Positions 41,089-54,900 of a stretch of DNA of 64,000 nucleotides are shown here, in pieces. Both the position numbers and the translations under genes were made by a program. Positions within the stretch are counted from its first letter, which is position 1, and each line of letters opens with the position of its first letter. The DNA is from Plasmodium malariae (taxonomy: Eukaryota > Apicomplexa > Aconoidasida > Haemosporida > Plasmodiidae). The stretch covers positions 62,001-126,000 of the forward strand of contig NC_041784.1 of assembly GCF_900090045.1 (NCBI RefSeq), written 5' to 3'. The notes beneath the pieces are model-generated. The model made no database searches. It worked only from the letters and a program-made list of their open reading frames with translations, and was not told the origin of the DNA.

Positions 41089-42330
41089 CTAAATATATAT
41101 TTACTTATAGTGATAAAAAGATAACTTTATATAATAATCAAATATAGAAAAATTCAGAAAAAAAAATAGCATCATTTTAATCTATTTGTTCGAATATATC
41201 TACGAATAACTACAGAATAATAATTATGAAGTTTAAATGTTTCTTATATTATTTAACCTTGTACATTATTCCAGTTACATGGAATTATAGTATTATAATT
41301 TTTATTTAAAAAGATATACTTCGTTTTATGCTTCTTTAAACATATAACATAATTAATTTTGCTAGGATTATATCCTAACAATTTTTCATAATTTAAAGAA
41401 GTGATCAAAGTTACATTTATTGATTAATTTATGTTAATATGTATTTTAATTATTAAAATTAAGACCAAAATAAATCATATTCAAAAGTTGCAATAAATAT
41501 ATACTTAACAACATTTATATCTAATCAATAATACTATTTTAAATTATTTAATGGCCTAACAAATACCATAAATATTTAACTTTTAGGTAATATAAATATA
41601 ATAATAAATGTTCTATATAAATTTCAATGGTATGTACATTCCACTATAGCAACAATTTAGTATAATTTATAGAATCTTAAATCGTCTCCCTATAATATCA
41701 TAGTAAATATAAAAAACTACTATAATAATAATGATAAAACCGTAATGGTTTATGTCAAAAATAAAGAACAGATGTGATACAATAATTAAGTACTGTACTA
41801 ACATGCTAATAACAATTTCTTCTATAGATTATTTATTTTCAAAAAAAAGAAAAGCATAAAAGCAATCAATTATATTAATATATATAGTATTATTTAAATA
41901 TGTGTCCGGGTTAAGAAAAAAAAAGATATAATATATATATTAATATTATTTTTACACAGTAACTTTTATACCATTTATATGTAATGTTTTAATATTAGTT
42001 ATTTATCTTTTTCTTCATAAAGTTAGTATGAGATATACACAAAAATAATTACTCAACCGTGATTTAAACTAAAAATATTATTAGAAAATAATTTCAGTTG
42101 TAATATATTTATGTAAGGTAAAAAAATATTGCATGCATATAAAATGAATATTAATCAATTAAATTATTTTTTTAGTTCACATATAAATACCTAAATAGTT
42201 CATAATTTTGTAATTTCTATTAACATTTATTAGTTCTAAATTACTCTATTGATAAGTAGAAAGATATATATATGTATCTTTTTTTCAGTTTGTAATTTAC
42301 AACGAACTAGAATTATAATGTAGAGTCAAT
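41089..42330. promoter_or_regulatory. STP1 copy R upstream region, shared with arm L
   Basis: Homologous to 20511-21769. The 350 bases next to STP1 are almost identical between the copies. By position it must contain the STP1 promoter and the 5' side of the divergent exon-like segment. No defined motif is claimed. Confidence 0.4.
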
Positions 42331-44931
42331 ATGGAAAGTTGTTCTTCATGGGTAATATTCATTGTTTATTTAACGTGAATATATTTAATGATAAATTAAT
42401 TATTTATGATAAAAAAAATTATAATACAAATAACGCAAAAAAATAATGCTTAAATACTTCATAATACTTTTTGTTGAATCTAGAACTACACTGGTTTTGG
42501 TTCTGGAGCATCAGAATATTTTGGTAAAATAGAATTTGTAGAAGCTCGAAAACAAATTCTATCTCTCACTGCTTCCTTAAAGACAAAAACATCTAAAAAC
42601 GAATTTAGAGATGGATGCTTAAAATTGGCTGATTATCTAATTAAAATAAAAGATAAACCTCCAGATTATACTAATCCAAAACGTTGGGTACCAGTACTTA
42701 GAAATTATTTTGGACATAAATTTAAGGAGCTTAGTCAACATGGAGGTTGTCCTATGATTTTTGAACAAAAAGATAGAGATCTGTTAGAATTAAAATATGA
42801 TGCACTAGACTTCTGTGAAATTAATAAATCATATCAAAAAAAACTAAATGCCTTCAAAAAAAGAGGCAGTAGCACATATAATTGTAATAATGACGCCAAA
42901 TGTATAAGTGAATGTACAGAATATAGCACTTGGTTTATAAGCAAGAAGAAATATTTTGAGGAAAAGAAAGGTCTCACTAGTGAAAGTTGCATATTTAAAA
43001 ATACATCATCACAGTTTCCAGAAAAAACATGCAACATACTAAATCCTAAAACATTTAATAAACCTCCTCAATGCTTATTACCGGAACCGGTTATACCTAG
43101 TCAACCTCCACTTAAAGAAAAAGATTTAAGCCCACCAAATGTATATCAGATTAAATCCGAAGATTTACCTGCAACTCAAGAACAAAGTACATTTCAAGGG
43201 AAACTCCCAACTGATAGAGGATCTGATAATTCACGTGATATAGCATCTGGTAGGTCACCTAATAGAGCATCCGAAGATCCACCTCAACTTCAAACATCAT
43301 CCGAAGACAACTCTGAGGCAAGTTTAACTAAGTTAACAGAAGATACACAACATAGACATCCTGAAATAACCAATGTTCCTGTATTTTCGACACCTGAACA
43401 GAAAACAACACAGGATTCTGTATATCAACCTCCAGTTGATCAAGATTCAAACACAGAAGGTGGTATTAAAACTACATCCGTAGTTAATGAAGTATCACTT
43501 CCTAAAACCTTTCAATCTACTCCTTTAGACCCTAAGGTTCAAGGTATCATTACTTCTATTTTCTTTTCTACTTTTGTTTTAATTGAACAAATTAATGCAT
43601 ATATATATAATTTTAATGCAGGTCCAGTAGTAAATTCACATAGCCCATACATATCATCATTTTTAATAACATTTCTAATTATTATTGTGTCTTCTCTTTT
43701 TATTAAAGTAAGATAAAATTAAGTATTAAAAACATTATAAATATTTGATAATTGTAATAATATAATTTTTAAGTACATTTCTTTTGTATTTTAGTATGTT
43801 CTAATGGGGAAGTTTAAAAAAAAGAAAAATATAAGAAGACAAGTTAAATTCCTCAAAATACTACTACCTTCTAATTCTATCAAAAAAGACATATTTTTAT
43901 CAAATGATCACTTGGATCAGCCAATACATGATGATGAAGAAATCATAAAAAAACTAAAAATACATGAACATAACACTATAAAAAATACAAATATGCCAAA
44001 GAGAAAAAAGGACAGATCAAAAACCATTATAGAAGTACATATGAAAGTACTCGAAGAATTTCGAAATGAACAATGGGCATTAAGCAAAAAAGAATTTTTA
44101 GCAATATGTCTAGAAGTATACGCAAATGAGGAATATAGATCTCATCCTAATTTAATAAATTATAATAAAGTGGAAAATATTAAATATAGCACTGATACTA
44201 AAGAAAAAGGAATTCTGTGGAATAAATGGATAGAAAAACACAGAAATATTTCTAAAAAACTGGAAAAAGCAGATTGGTTTAATCATTTGAAAAATGAATG
44301 GAAAAAAGAAATGGAAGAACTAAACAAGAAATATTCAAACGAAAATGAAAAAGTTTCATTTTTAGAAAGAGAAAAAGTTATATGGAGACAGTGGATATCA
44401 AACAAGGGTAAAATTGTAGAACAAAATATGGAAGAGGACTGGTTTAAGGGATTAACAGATGAATTTAATAATATATTGGGTGAATATGAAAATGAAGAAA
44501 CTAAAAGTAGTGTATCATTAATAAATATAGAAGAAATGGCACACAACAAAAGTTGTGAAGAATTATACAAATATATTAAAAAAAAATTACTAGCAAAACT
44601 GTGTATACTTGTATTTATGACGATATTAGAGGAATGCAAAAAAGAGGAGCGTATAGAAAATAGGGAATCATATTTTGATAATTTCATAAATGAATGTAAG
44701 TCAGAAGAAAACTCAGATAGAAAAGAACAAATCATAGAGGATATAAGAGATACTAACTGCAATATTTTGGAGAGTGGTAAAAATAATAAAATACATGATG
44801 ATAAAGGTGAAAAATGTTTTAGAGAGAACATAGAAGATTGGATAAGAGAAGATGATTCATATTCAAATTCTACTATAAATAATAATATTGTAGGAAAATC
44901 CGATGATATAATAGAAAAATACATTTCATAA
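42331..44931 (+). CDS. STP1: STP1 variant surface protein, copy R (three exons)
   Basis: Three-exon gene of about 793 residues. Exon 1 is 42331-42351 (MESCSSW). Intron 1 is 42352-42483. Exon 2 is 42484-43707. Intron 2 is 43708-43794 (GTAAGA ... TATTTTAG). Exon 3 is 43795-44931. All joins are phase 0. The ectodomain (about residues 8-195) has paired cysteines (GGCPMIF, DFCEIN, KCISECTEY). A Pro/Ser/Thr/Glu-rich stalk covers about 197-355, a hydrophobic segment about 362-382, and the probable anchor about 397-414. The cytoplasmic part (416-793) starts with a basic patch and has tryptophans near 509, 557, 560, 576, 584, 612, 615 and 631 in paired W-x(2)-W or DWF settings, as in the Trp-rich intracellular domain shared with SURFIN and SICAvar proteins. 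Its role in the infected-cell membrane is inferred from the family. After the stop the frame stays open for 26 codons (LEAYTSNINSNYIKV), suggesting a once longer tail. It is nearly identical to copy L except in the stalk and the last 100 residues. Confidence 0.88.
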
Positions 44932-47900
44932 CTTGAGGCATATACATCCAACATAAATTCTAACTACATTAAGGTAACGGATAATTTTTATGAAACAAAT
45001 ACCTTAAATTTATAATATAGGAATAAAAAAAGGAAAAGGAAGAATACAGTATAATGGGTAGTATGAGAAAGAAAAACATAACTAAAATATGAAAATCGAA
45101 AAACAGTTTTTAATATATATTGACATTTTATAAACTCTTTTTTATTTACACAATAATACTTATTATAACAATATTTTAGAACTTTACTCAATATAAGTAG
45201 CGAGATGTTAATACATATACCAAAAAAAATATAATTAATATTAATATTATACTAAAATAGTAAATTTGTATGAGAAAATTAAGATTTTGAAAAATGAGAA
45301 AAAATAAAATTCATAATTTTGCAAAACTATTTTCTTACTAATATAATATTACTAAAATTCATGTAATTATATATTATTTCATTGCTACTTAGTCTACACT
45401 TTTTTCACATTTAGTAAGATGATTAATTTGTATTTTTAAACATTTTCATTATTCGAACGTTTCATGTTTTAATTAATATAAAAATTTTGCTAATTAGAAA
45501 AACAAAATAAGCTAAAAGGTGTGAATATGTAATGAAAATACATACATAATTTATGTAATTAAACATATAATAAATATACTATTTACTTAGTTAAATTATT
45601 CTGGACGGATATGAGTTAGTATATTTTCGCATATTAATAATGTTTATTATAAATATTCAACCCTTTATGTTTTATATATATCAGTATTTTTTTTGTTATA
45701 TATCTACATAAATCGAAAAATTGAATTCAGAATATCCATTAGTTATTAAAGAAATCCATTTTTTTTATAACAAATATTATAAAATAAATGTAACATACTC
45801 AAAAATATTTATATATATTGATAACATTAAGTATTTTCTTTTGTTTACATCATTTTCATTAAAATTCATTAAATAAATCATCGATATTTTTAAGATTATT
45901 AATATATGATAATAATGATATTATGCTGAATATATATTTATATACATTAACATGTATTTAATATTCGCTTTTAAAAAAATATATAAACATATTAATAAGA
46001 AAAATACTAATAATTATTTAATTATTTTTTTAATTTTTATATTATAATTTATTAACATTTGTATTAAATAATAAAAATAAAAGTTACACTTAAAAAATGT
46101 ATAAATTAAAGGTTATTAATTTGATAACTTTCAACATATTTTTAAAACTAATTCCAAACGAATCAAAATATAATTATTTTATAGGAACTCATAAAAATGA
46201 TATATTATCTTTATTTGTTTCCTTTAAAATAAATTTATAATTTCATTCTTATTAGGTAATATCTATAAAAAATTTCAAGTAGCTTTCTTTTTAGTTTTAA
46301 TGAGAACAAATAAATTTTGACTTTCAAATTTTTTTTCTTTTTTTCTTTTTTGTAATTACATAATAGTATTTTCCTTTCTAATACTTAGTTAATAAGATTA
46401 ATTGTTATTAACACTTTTTATAATATTTTATAAATTATGTATGTATGTATATATGTATAAATATTTATAATATTAACTAATACTAGATTTATTTGTTAAA
46501 ATATTAAATCCATTTTGACATGTAATAAATTTTTACTTTTTCTATATATTACAAAAATAGGAACATTACAAATTTGTATTTACTGATTTATATTATGTAC
46601 AAACTATAGTAAAAGCATTATGTTTATTTTTAAATTAATATCATTAATGCAGTAATAATAGTAATAACAAAAACGAAAAAATATATTTCTGGTATAACTA
46701 TAAATATTACGATCAAGTAATACGTTAACTCAAATATAAATCCATCTTTGTAATATAATATCGTTATAATATATAAAACAAATATATTAGAATATGTTAA
46801 TAATATTTTTTTATAAGTAAATAATTATTTTTAGTTATTAAAATTATCCATGTTTTGGCAATTTTGAATAAATTAATTGTAATATAGATAATCTCATTTT
46901 ATATTAACAGAAATACATATATATATCTATGTTATATGGAGTTTATAAGGAAAAAATTACGTGCAATACATAAAGCAGCATCAATAGTATTAAAGCACAT
47001 AAAAATAGCAATTTCGTTATACTTTTATTGAGAAATAAAAAAAAAAATTAGAGAGTATATAATACATATATAACGATATTATACATCTAATAATCTAATA
47101 ATTATTGAAAATATAATACAAAATCGATGCAACATAATGCCCTCCTCTTATAAGTGTGCCATTTTAATAATAAAAATTACTTTTTAATCTTAATATATTA
47201 ATTTTGAAAGTATAAATACAAAAAATAAGGAAATATAGCAAAAACTGATTAATTTATATTGTATTATATACTTTTATATATCATACGTGTGATAAGAAAA
47301 ACTATAATTATACAAATAATGAAATAAAATAAATATATATTGCAAAAAATAAATTGACTTTTAAATTTTAGATAACACTGAAATTTTAGGAACTAATAAT
47401 TAAAAAAAAAAAAATAAATAAAAATGCAATAAATAAAACTTCAAAGAAAATATAAAAGATCGTCAAACATTGATTTGTTAAGAAATTCCTATAAAGTGCA
47501 TTAATAAAATGTTAAACATAGAATAATAATTTAAAAAAGGTGGTCCTTATTCATGATTATTATATAAAAGATTATTGAGAATATAATAATTAATTATACA
47601 GCATTGATGCATACAACTTGAATAATGATATATATATGAATTAATCTCAAAATTATCATAGCCAATTATTAATACTCATAAATAGAAAACATTTAATTGT
47701 TAATTTGTTCTACAAATAAACAAGTTCTTTAATTATAATAAACTGCGACATAATGACGCAAATAATGAAGACGTTCTTACATTTACCACAGCACACAATA
47801 ATACAAATAGATAAAGATGAAATATATTATTATTACCTTTCATGATTACTGTTTTATACAAATTAATTTTAATTGATATTAGTAAATATTGTAAACATAG

Positions 47901-48466
47901 TCATTTAACTACAACATTCAAAGTGAAAAATAACTTAAAATTATAAAAAAAAAATAACACTAATATATTCTCTATTTATACATCGAATGGGTAATTAAAT
48001 TATAACATGAATATCTAATAGTTATGGAATCTCATGTTTTATTTAAAATTTTAAATGTTTTTTAAATAGAACGCTGTATTTTTTACAGCGTAAATTTCAA
48101 TAATTCGTACAAAATTTTTGCACAAATTAAGAGACACGATAAAAAAATATAGAAATTTGGTTTCTTAAAATTAAATTATTTAAACATTCTTATTACACTA
48201 TTTCAAACATATTCCCAAACAGTTGTTCAATAAATACTGTTTTAAAAACTTGTTACATGTATTTTGAAGATCACATATTATATTTAATATTATGGCGTAT
48301 GAACTAAAACTACGTAAAAATATTATTGAATTGTATATTCACTGTAGAACAAATAAAATGCATGTTTATCATGAATGAATTTTCGTTTAATTCACTTTAA
48401 GCTGAATTTTTATTTAATTATATGTTATTTTGAAAAAAAGAAAAGTCCATTTCATTTAAATATCTT

Positions 48467-48498
<32 letters not shown>

Positions 48499-50419
48499 GG
48501 TGAATTATTTTAATATATAATTTCAAATACATTATTAATATTTGTCAAACTTTCACATTCTTTTGGTTTTTGAAGGAAAAATTAATTTCAAGGGGTACTT
48601 ATAACATTTTAATAATATATTATATATTTCAAATGAATAAGAAAAATTGTTATGGATAATATTAATTAGTACTATAACGCCCATCAATCCGTAAAAACGA
48701 ACACTTTTAATGTTATAAATACACTTGTCTCATTCGTAATATCACATGAAGTTTAGCACTACTTTCCCTTAATGTATTCCCCTTTAATATATACATTATA
48801 CGGGTAATATAGAAACTGTTTTTTCAAATATAAAATTAAATGATAAAATTATTAACCACTCATCTACTAGGATTGTTTCAATAATAACGCATTCTCTAAG
48901 AAGAAACGCATAAATTATTTGTATAAAATTAAAGATTCCTATTATTTCCTGTAATGATGTAAGGGTTGTTTTCTTTTCAGATAAAATAAATATATAATTA
49001 AAATTTTTTATTTATGTTATTGATAATACTTCGATGAAATATATAAAATTATGCTTAATATTATTACAAGGAAACGGTTATATGCTTATATAAAATTAAA
49101 TAAAATTACACTTATATAATCTATTATTTTTATTACATCTGTTAACATATATTATAAAAATAGACAATCATTAAAAACATTTTTACATAGAGAGAACGTG
49201 ATGCATATTTTCCTATTTATATGATGACTTATACGAAATGAACTCTTCATTACATTGCGTTCATAAAAATAAAATTTTTTTTATGAACACTTATTAAAAA
49301 ACAACCCTATAAATAAATGAACCTTCTATATATGGGTACTCCAACACTCAAGATTCATTTGTTAATTATTAGCTGACTTATTTTATAATAATTTATTTTT
49401 TATTAAAATTATTCATCATTCTTAATAAATTAAACGTAATTCCTCTATATAATGAGAAGAATATTACACCAATAATAAAAATGTTTCGTAGGATCTTATT
49501 TTATTACATGATATACTAACATAATTCCTAATTTAATATATAAAAACATGATAAGAGAATATTCTTATACAAATATTTAGAACAATGTGTTATAAAAAAT
49601 TTAATTTTTTAAATGTATTATAGTTATATATTAAATACTGAAAATAACAATAAACAAAAAACAAAAAAAATAGTTATAAAATTAAATGGAAGCTTATGAA
49701 TCATTCACATAATATGTGTTAACAATGGAAGTACCTTTTTTTTACGTAAGTTAATTATATTCATAAATGTTTTCTTATATTTTGTTCATAAATATACCTT
49801 TATTTTTCTATACTTTTTATTCTTAATTTTGTTATTTGTTCATATGTATATACAAACAATTTGTAAAATTTGCTAATAATAATTTGTTTTTTTTTCTTCC
49901 TCTGTAGCTTTTTAATTGTATTAATTTTTTTTTATCTTTGATCATATTCATACTCAATTATATTTGTTCCAATATATTTTTTATTATTTACCTTTTTTTA
50001 TGTTTATTTAATATACATATATATTCCTTCCAACTTTCTTATTTGTAAACTTGCTTTTATTTTTATTACATGCATAAAACGCTTCATTTTGTATGTTTTA
50101 ATTATTCATACACTATTTAATATAAATATATCATATTTAAATTATATAACCGTTAATACTTCCATTGTTTTATTTCTTTTAATTTTACGAATAACTATGC
50201 ATTTTGTATATAACAGTCACATGTTGCAATAGATATTAACTTTTTAATTGTATAGTGTTTATATTTTTTTGTAATGTGATTATTTTCTTATTCTTTTCTA
50301 TAAAATATAACTATAGATGGAACATTATATATACGTATTAGCGTCATCATCTAAATGATTTTGCGTTTAATATTCATTTAACTCAAAGAGCGTCGTTCCG
50401 ATTAATTATATAGATATAA
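44932..50419. other. Long noncoding AT-rich stretch
   Basis: About 5.5 kb with no supportable gene. The first 90 bases hold the former STP1 tail. Simple repeats include an AT run at 48472-48498. Confidence 0.5.
48472..48498. repeat. AT dinucleotide run
   Basis: Thirteen AT units. Similar runs lie at 21246-21269, 39165-39186, 54034-54057, 55048-55069 and 60609-60632. They are simple-sequence DNA typical of this genome. Confidence 0.85.
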
Positions 50420-51919
50420 AGGCCATGTTTGAGAATTTATAAGTATACATACAAATTCGTATACTCATAAATGTTGCGGATGTTCTTGATAAGTACTACT
50501 CTTAATTGTTTAATTCTTTAAGTCCCTCTTTTGAAACTGGATTCCAAAGAAAATGAACTAACGCACAGTTTAAATAAGCAAAACATATATAATTTATTGA
50601 TATTTTAATTATAAATTTTAAGGAATTTTAAATTACAAATGTTAGTATATATTTTAGTGTAAAATTTTTATTTACTATATAATTTTGGAAAAAATAAAAT
50701 AAAATATTCCAAGTATTAAATAAAGCAGAATTTCAATACTAAAATAATATGTAATATATTATATTTCGTTTTTAGAATGGTGAAAGAAACAGTGGTAAAC
50801 TGATGTAATGAATTGTGTGTATGTACATAAATGAGAGAAGTGCCTTTACCCTCCCCATGTTATAAAATAACTTCTTAATAAGAACCAGCAGATAATCCAC
50901 ATTTGTCAGTCCTTATAACATTCAAAACTTCTCGTATATCTTCTAATTATGTTGATGGCTTTTCATTTAATAACTACTCATGATATTTATCTGATTTTTG
51001 AATGATATTTCTTTCATTTACTTTTTCTGTTTCATCACCTTATTATTAAATAATATATTCTGGTGTTACAACAGCGGCACTAAGTGTTTCTTTAAATTAG
51101 TATGTGTGCATTTTACGTTTCTTCGCACTAATGTTTTTCTGGATATCCAACTATTAACTTGTCAGTATCTTTTCCCGCATTATAAATATTACTAGTAATC
51201 ATATTACTTCATATTTTGATCGTTAATGACTTAGAATTATTGTAATACACTTATTCTGTATCTGCTACACCGTTGTTATCTTCATTATTATATTTACTTA
51301 ATCCTTAAACTCCTCCTTCTAATTCAAGGATCAGTAGGATTATATTATTCTTCACACTTAAAAAATGTCTACAAGAATTACTCACTTTTTCCTAAAAACA
51401 ACCATCATACTGTTCAATATTTTCTTCATATAGTTTATTAATACAAATAAGATATTCTTTATATATATTCATTTATCCTTTTGAGCATGGTCACATTTAA
51501 CACTATTATGATTTATAAAATAATCTCGCAAATCATTCTCATCTTTCAATATTTTCATAACGTTCTTAATAAGATCCTCACATGATACATCTCTCTAATG
51601 TCTAAACTGATTTTTTTTCACTACATAAAATAGCTTTATCAACATCTCTGCCTCTATTAAAATTTTTACTAGTATATAATTTTTTCCGCGTCCTAAAACA
51701 GAACCAGTGTTTCAAAGCATGACAGTGCTACATTCCAACTTCTACAATATGGATAATGTACAACCCTGTTAATTTTGCTACAGGCCTTTTTCAAAGAGTT
51801 TTAATATGTTCATCAGTATCTCCTTACTTGTTACAGTAACCGCTATCGTCTTTTATTTTATCCTCACTAACCAATTTTTAACATAATCTATATAAAGGCA
51901 ACACTTTTAATTCACCTTC
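50420..51919 (-). pseudogene. pir: pir pseudogene, nearly full length
   Basis: A broken pir gene read on the minus strand. An acceptor (GACTTTTCAG) precedes exon 2 at 51919, which opens EGELKVLPLYRL, the usual pir L-P-x-Y-x-x-Y opening. It continues with KLVSEDKIKDDSGYCNK, GDTDEHIKTL and RPVAKLTGLYIIHIVE. After stops and a frame change comes DVSCEDLIKNVMKILKDEND, LRDYFINHNSVKCDHAQKDK, then IYKEYLICINKLYEENIEQY and DGCF, followed by the Cys-His segment NSCRHFL and YNPTDP. The cytoplasmic end survives at about 50420-50570 as FFGIQFQKRDLKN, TIKSSTYQEHPQHL and VYEFV, the pir C-terminal signature. At least a dozen stops and two or more frameshifts occur. Intact, it would be a variant antigen of the infected red cell. 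The family call is firm because N-terminal, middle and C-terminal motifs occur in the right order. Confidence 0.85.
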
Positions 51920-54900
51920 CTGAAAAGTCAACAGATAAAATGAACTGCATAAACACATAAATACTTTCGTTCATAAATGAATTTTATATTGCACTTCAAC
52001 ATAAATATAAGACATAAATAATAATCTATTCATAATTTTTAAAATAAAAATATACCCATACTTTCTTTCCGAAGTCTTAGATTTTATTTTAATATACATA
52101 TTATTTACATAAATGATAACAATTATGGTAGCATATTATCTATATATACACTACATCGACACTTAATCTTAGACATATTATGTATTTCTTTATAATAATA
52201 AGATTTCAATAAATATGCATAACGACGGATTATTCTATAATTTTTTATTAACATTAAATTGTAGAAAGTTTATAATTATCACATAAAATAAGCATTATTT
52301 TAATAGAAATTAAATTCAAATTGTGAATGTGATAAACATGTAAAATGTAGCATAATATTACAAATTAATTCTTTGTAGAATGACAAGTTAAAAACAATCC
52401 ATACAAAACTAATAATTTTACATAATATGGCAAATTTCATTTATTTTACATTAATATTATTCGCCATTTGTACTAACGTATTTATCTGATAATCCTTTTT
52501 AACTATTTAAAATGTTGTTACAAATGTGAACTGTAGCATATAAATGAATATTTTTACTTAGATATAATGACATACTTCTGAAACTCTACACCTGTTTTAT
52601 TTTAATTATTCTATTTAGTATATTATCAGGACATTCAAAAATTCATATATTTTTTGTTACCTTTTGTTTAATGCATATTAAAAATTCAAAATTTTAATAT
52701 ACTAAAAAATATCCTATAAATTACAGTATACAAGAACATACAATAAATAAATGCCATTTTGTTATATAAAAAATGTTAATATGAAAATTCTATTAAGGGT
52801 AATTGTTTTATTTATAATATAACCTATATTGTAATGTCATAACATATTCTCCATTTTACTTAGTTTTATAGTAAATGCAAATTTAAATTATTACTTTATA
52901 TCAAACACTATAGTTTCCACATAACACATGGATTTTAACCTATTAATATTACTATATAAAATATGTGCTTAACTTAAATTTATGCAATGCACTGTTTGGA
53001 ATAAACAAAAATTTCAAAAAAAAATGTCCAAAATTATTCTTTTAAAAAAGTAAAGACTATGACAAGTATGCTTCTTTTTTGTATTCCTCACGTGGTAAAT
53101 ATACGTTCGTTACTTATAATGAAAACATATTGATACAAAATATATAAAATAAATAATATTAAAAAAACAAAGCTTTAATATATTTATTTTTCATATATTC
53201 AATAACACTTGTGAAAAATTATTTTTTCTCATTTTCAATTATATATATTCACAGATGTCCGTTATTTTTCTCCCAAATTATGCAAATTATTAAAAATGAT
53301 TTTAATTTTTCCAAAAACTAAAATCATTTTTAATTTGTAAACGACCTTTTGCATTTTCTTAAATGTGTTTCATCTGCAAAAAAAAAGTCCTAATTCACTT
53401 TTTCCAATTAATAGTTCATACATGACCTTACGGTTTTATGTCATTTTAAGCAATTATACACTTTTAATGAACAAATACTAATGTTTCTATAAAATATTTA
53501 GCATAAATTTATTATATACATTAATATCTTGAATTTAGCATTCAACAGGATATGGGAAAAACAAATAAAAACTGTAAATCAAAAAATTAACAACATACAC
53601 ATTAATGTAACCAATTTTGTTAGTATATATTATAAAGAAAAATTTAATATATAATTAATATAAATTCACAAAAAATTACATAAATTCTAATAAGAATTAA
53701 AAACTTTATAATATTTTAAAATAATTACAAATTAAAATAAGCTAATAGTACTGTAAATAAAACGCTAAAACAGGTTAGCAATTTTCATAATAAAAACATA
53801 ACGAAATTACGCTATTACTAAATTCATTGAAAATATAATTTTACGAAACAGAATAACAATTAAAATGACAAAAACACGTAAAAGATATAAAAGGGTATTG
53901 TATAATTGCCAATTAAATAATGTACAATTCCCGCACATTATAGCATTCTGATATATAATCAAAATCAAAAAAACATTATTTATTTGAAACTCAAAAAAAA
54001 AATATTTAAAGGAACAAACACAATAACTTTAAAATATATATATATATATATATATATGTTTATAACTATATAATCTATTGCATAATTAAATATACAATAA
54101 TAATTGCACTTTTTTATTCTTAAAAAAAAGCATGAAACCATAAAATATCTCATTACAATTCGCGCGAATATTTATATTAAAAAATAAACAAAAATATCAT
54201 ATTTTGGCAGTTAAAATTATATATATAAATTACTCGTAAAACACAAAATAAAAAGCAAAAAAATTTAAATATTAATTTCAAAAATATTACGAACATTAAT
54301 ATATTTAAAAGATTATTGAAAAACGATCGTTTCTTAATATAAATATATATATTTTTTGAATACATTTTTCCCCAGTTAAAGTACATTATCTATGGATTGT
54401 GCGAAATAAAAAAAAAAATTTTTAAACTTCCATTTATACAAATATAATGAAATAATGACAACATATTCATCCGACCATTGTTAATTATAACGTTTTCCTT
54501 ACGCATTTGTCATTATTTATTCAAAGAGCAGAAACAAATATAATTTGATATATGTGTGATTTTAAAATGTGTAAATATAGAACAGAAAAAAAGAAATCAT
54601 GTGCTATTACATTTATCATAATTCTAAAATAATATAAAAAGTTCAACTGTTTCTTTAAAAAATTAATAATCATATAGAGATATGCATCCATATATATTTT
54701 CATAAAACTTTAAACAATATAAAAACGCAAATGTCACATCTTAAAAATTAATATTTTATTATATATCAAAAAGAAAAGCTTTTTATTAATTGGTTTATTA
54801 AATTATGTGTTTTATACGCTTTTAAAATTAACTCATATATATAATTGTATCATTTGTTATTCCATATAAAGAAAAATGTTTTATATACTATAAACATAAT

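Larger units (their letters stand above)
40370..44931. repeat. Inverted arm R (partner of 17976-22480)
   Basis: This arm carries STP1 copy R, its upstream region, the second exon-like segment and about 600 bases more, in opposite orientation to arm L. About 18 kb holding the fam-l array lies between the arms. The inner boundary was judged by eye where alignment fades into simple AT sequence. Confidence 0.75.

Noticed and set aside
44283..44954. 223-codon minus-strand ORF opposite STP1 copy R exon 3
   Set aside because: It is a Ser/Leu/Phe-rich mirror of the Lys/Glu-rich STP1 coding strand; the same shadow occurs opposite copy L.
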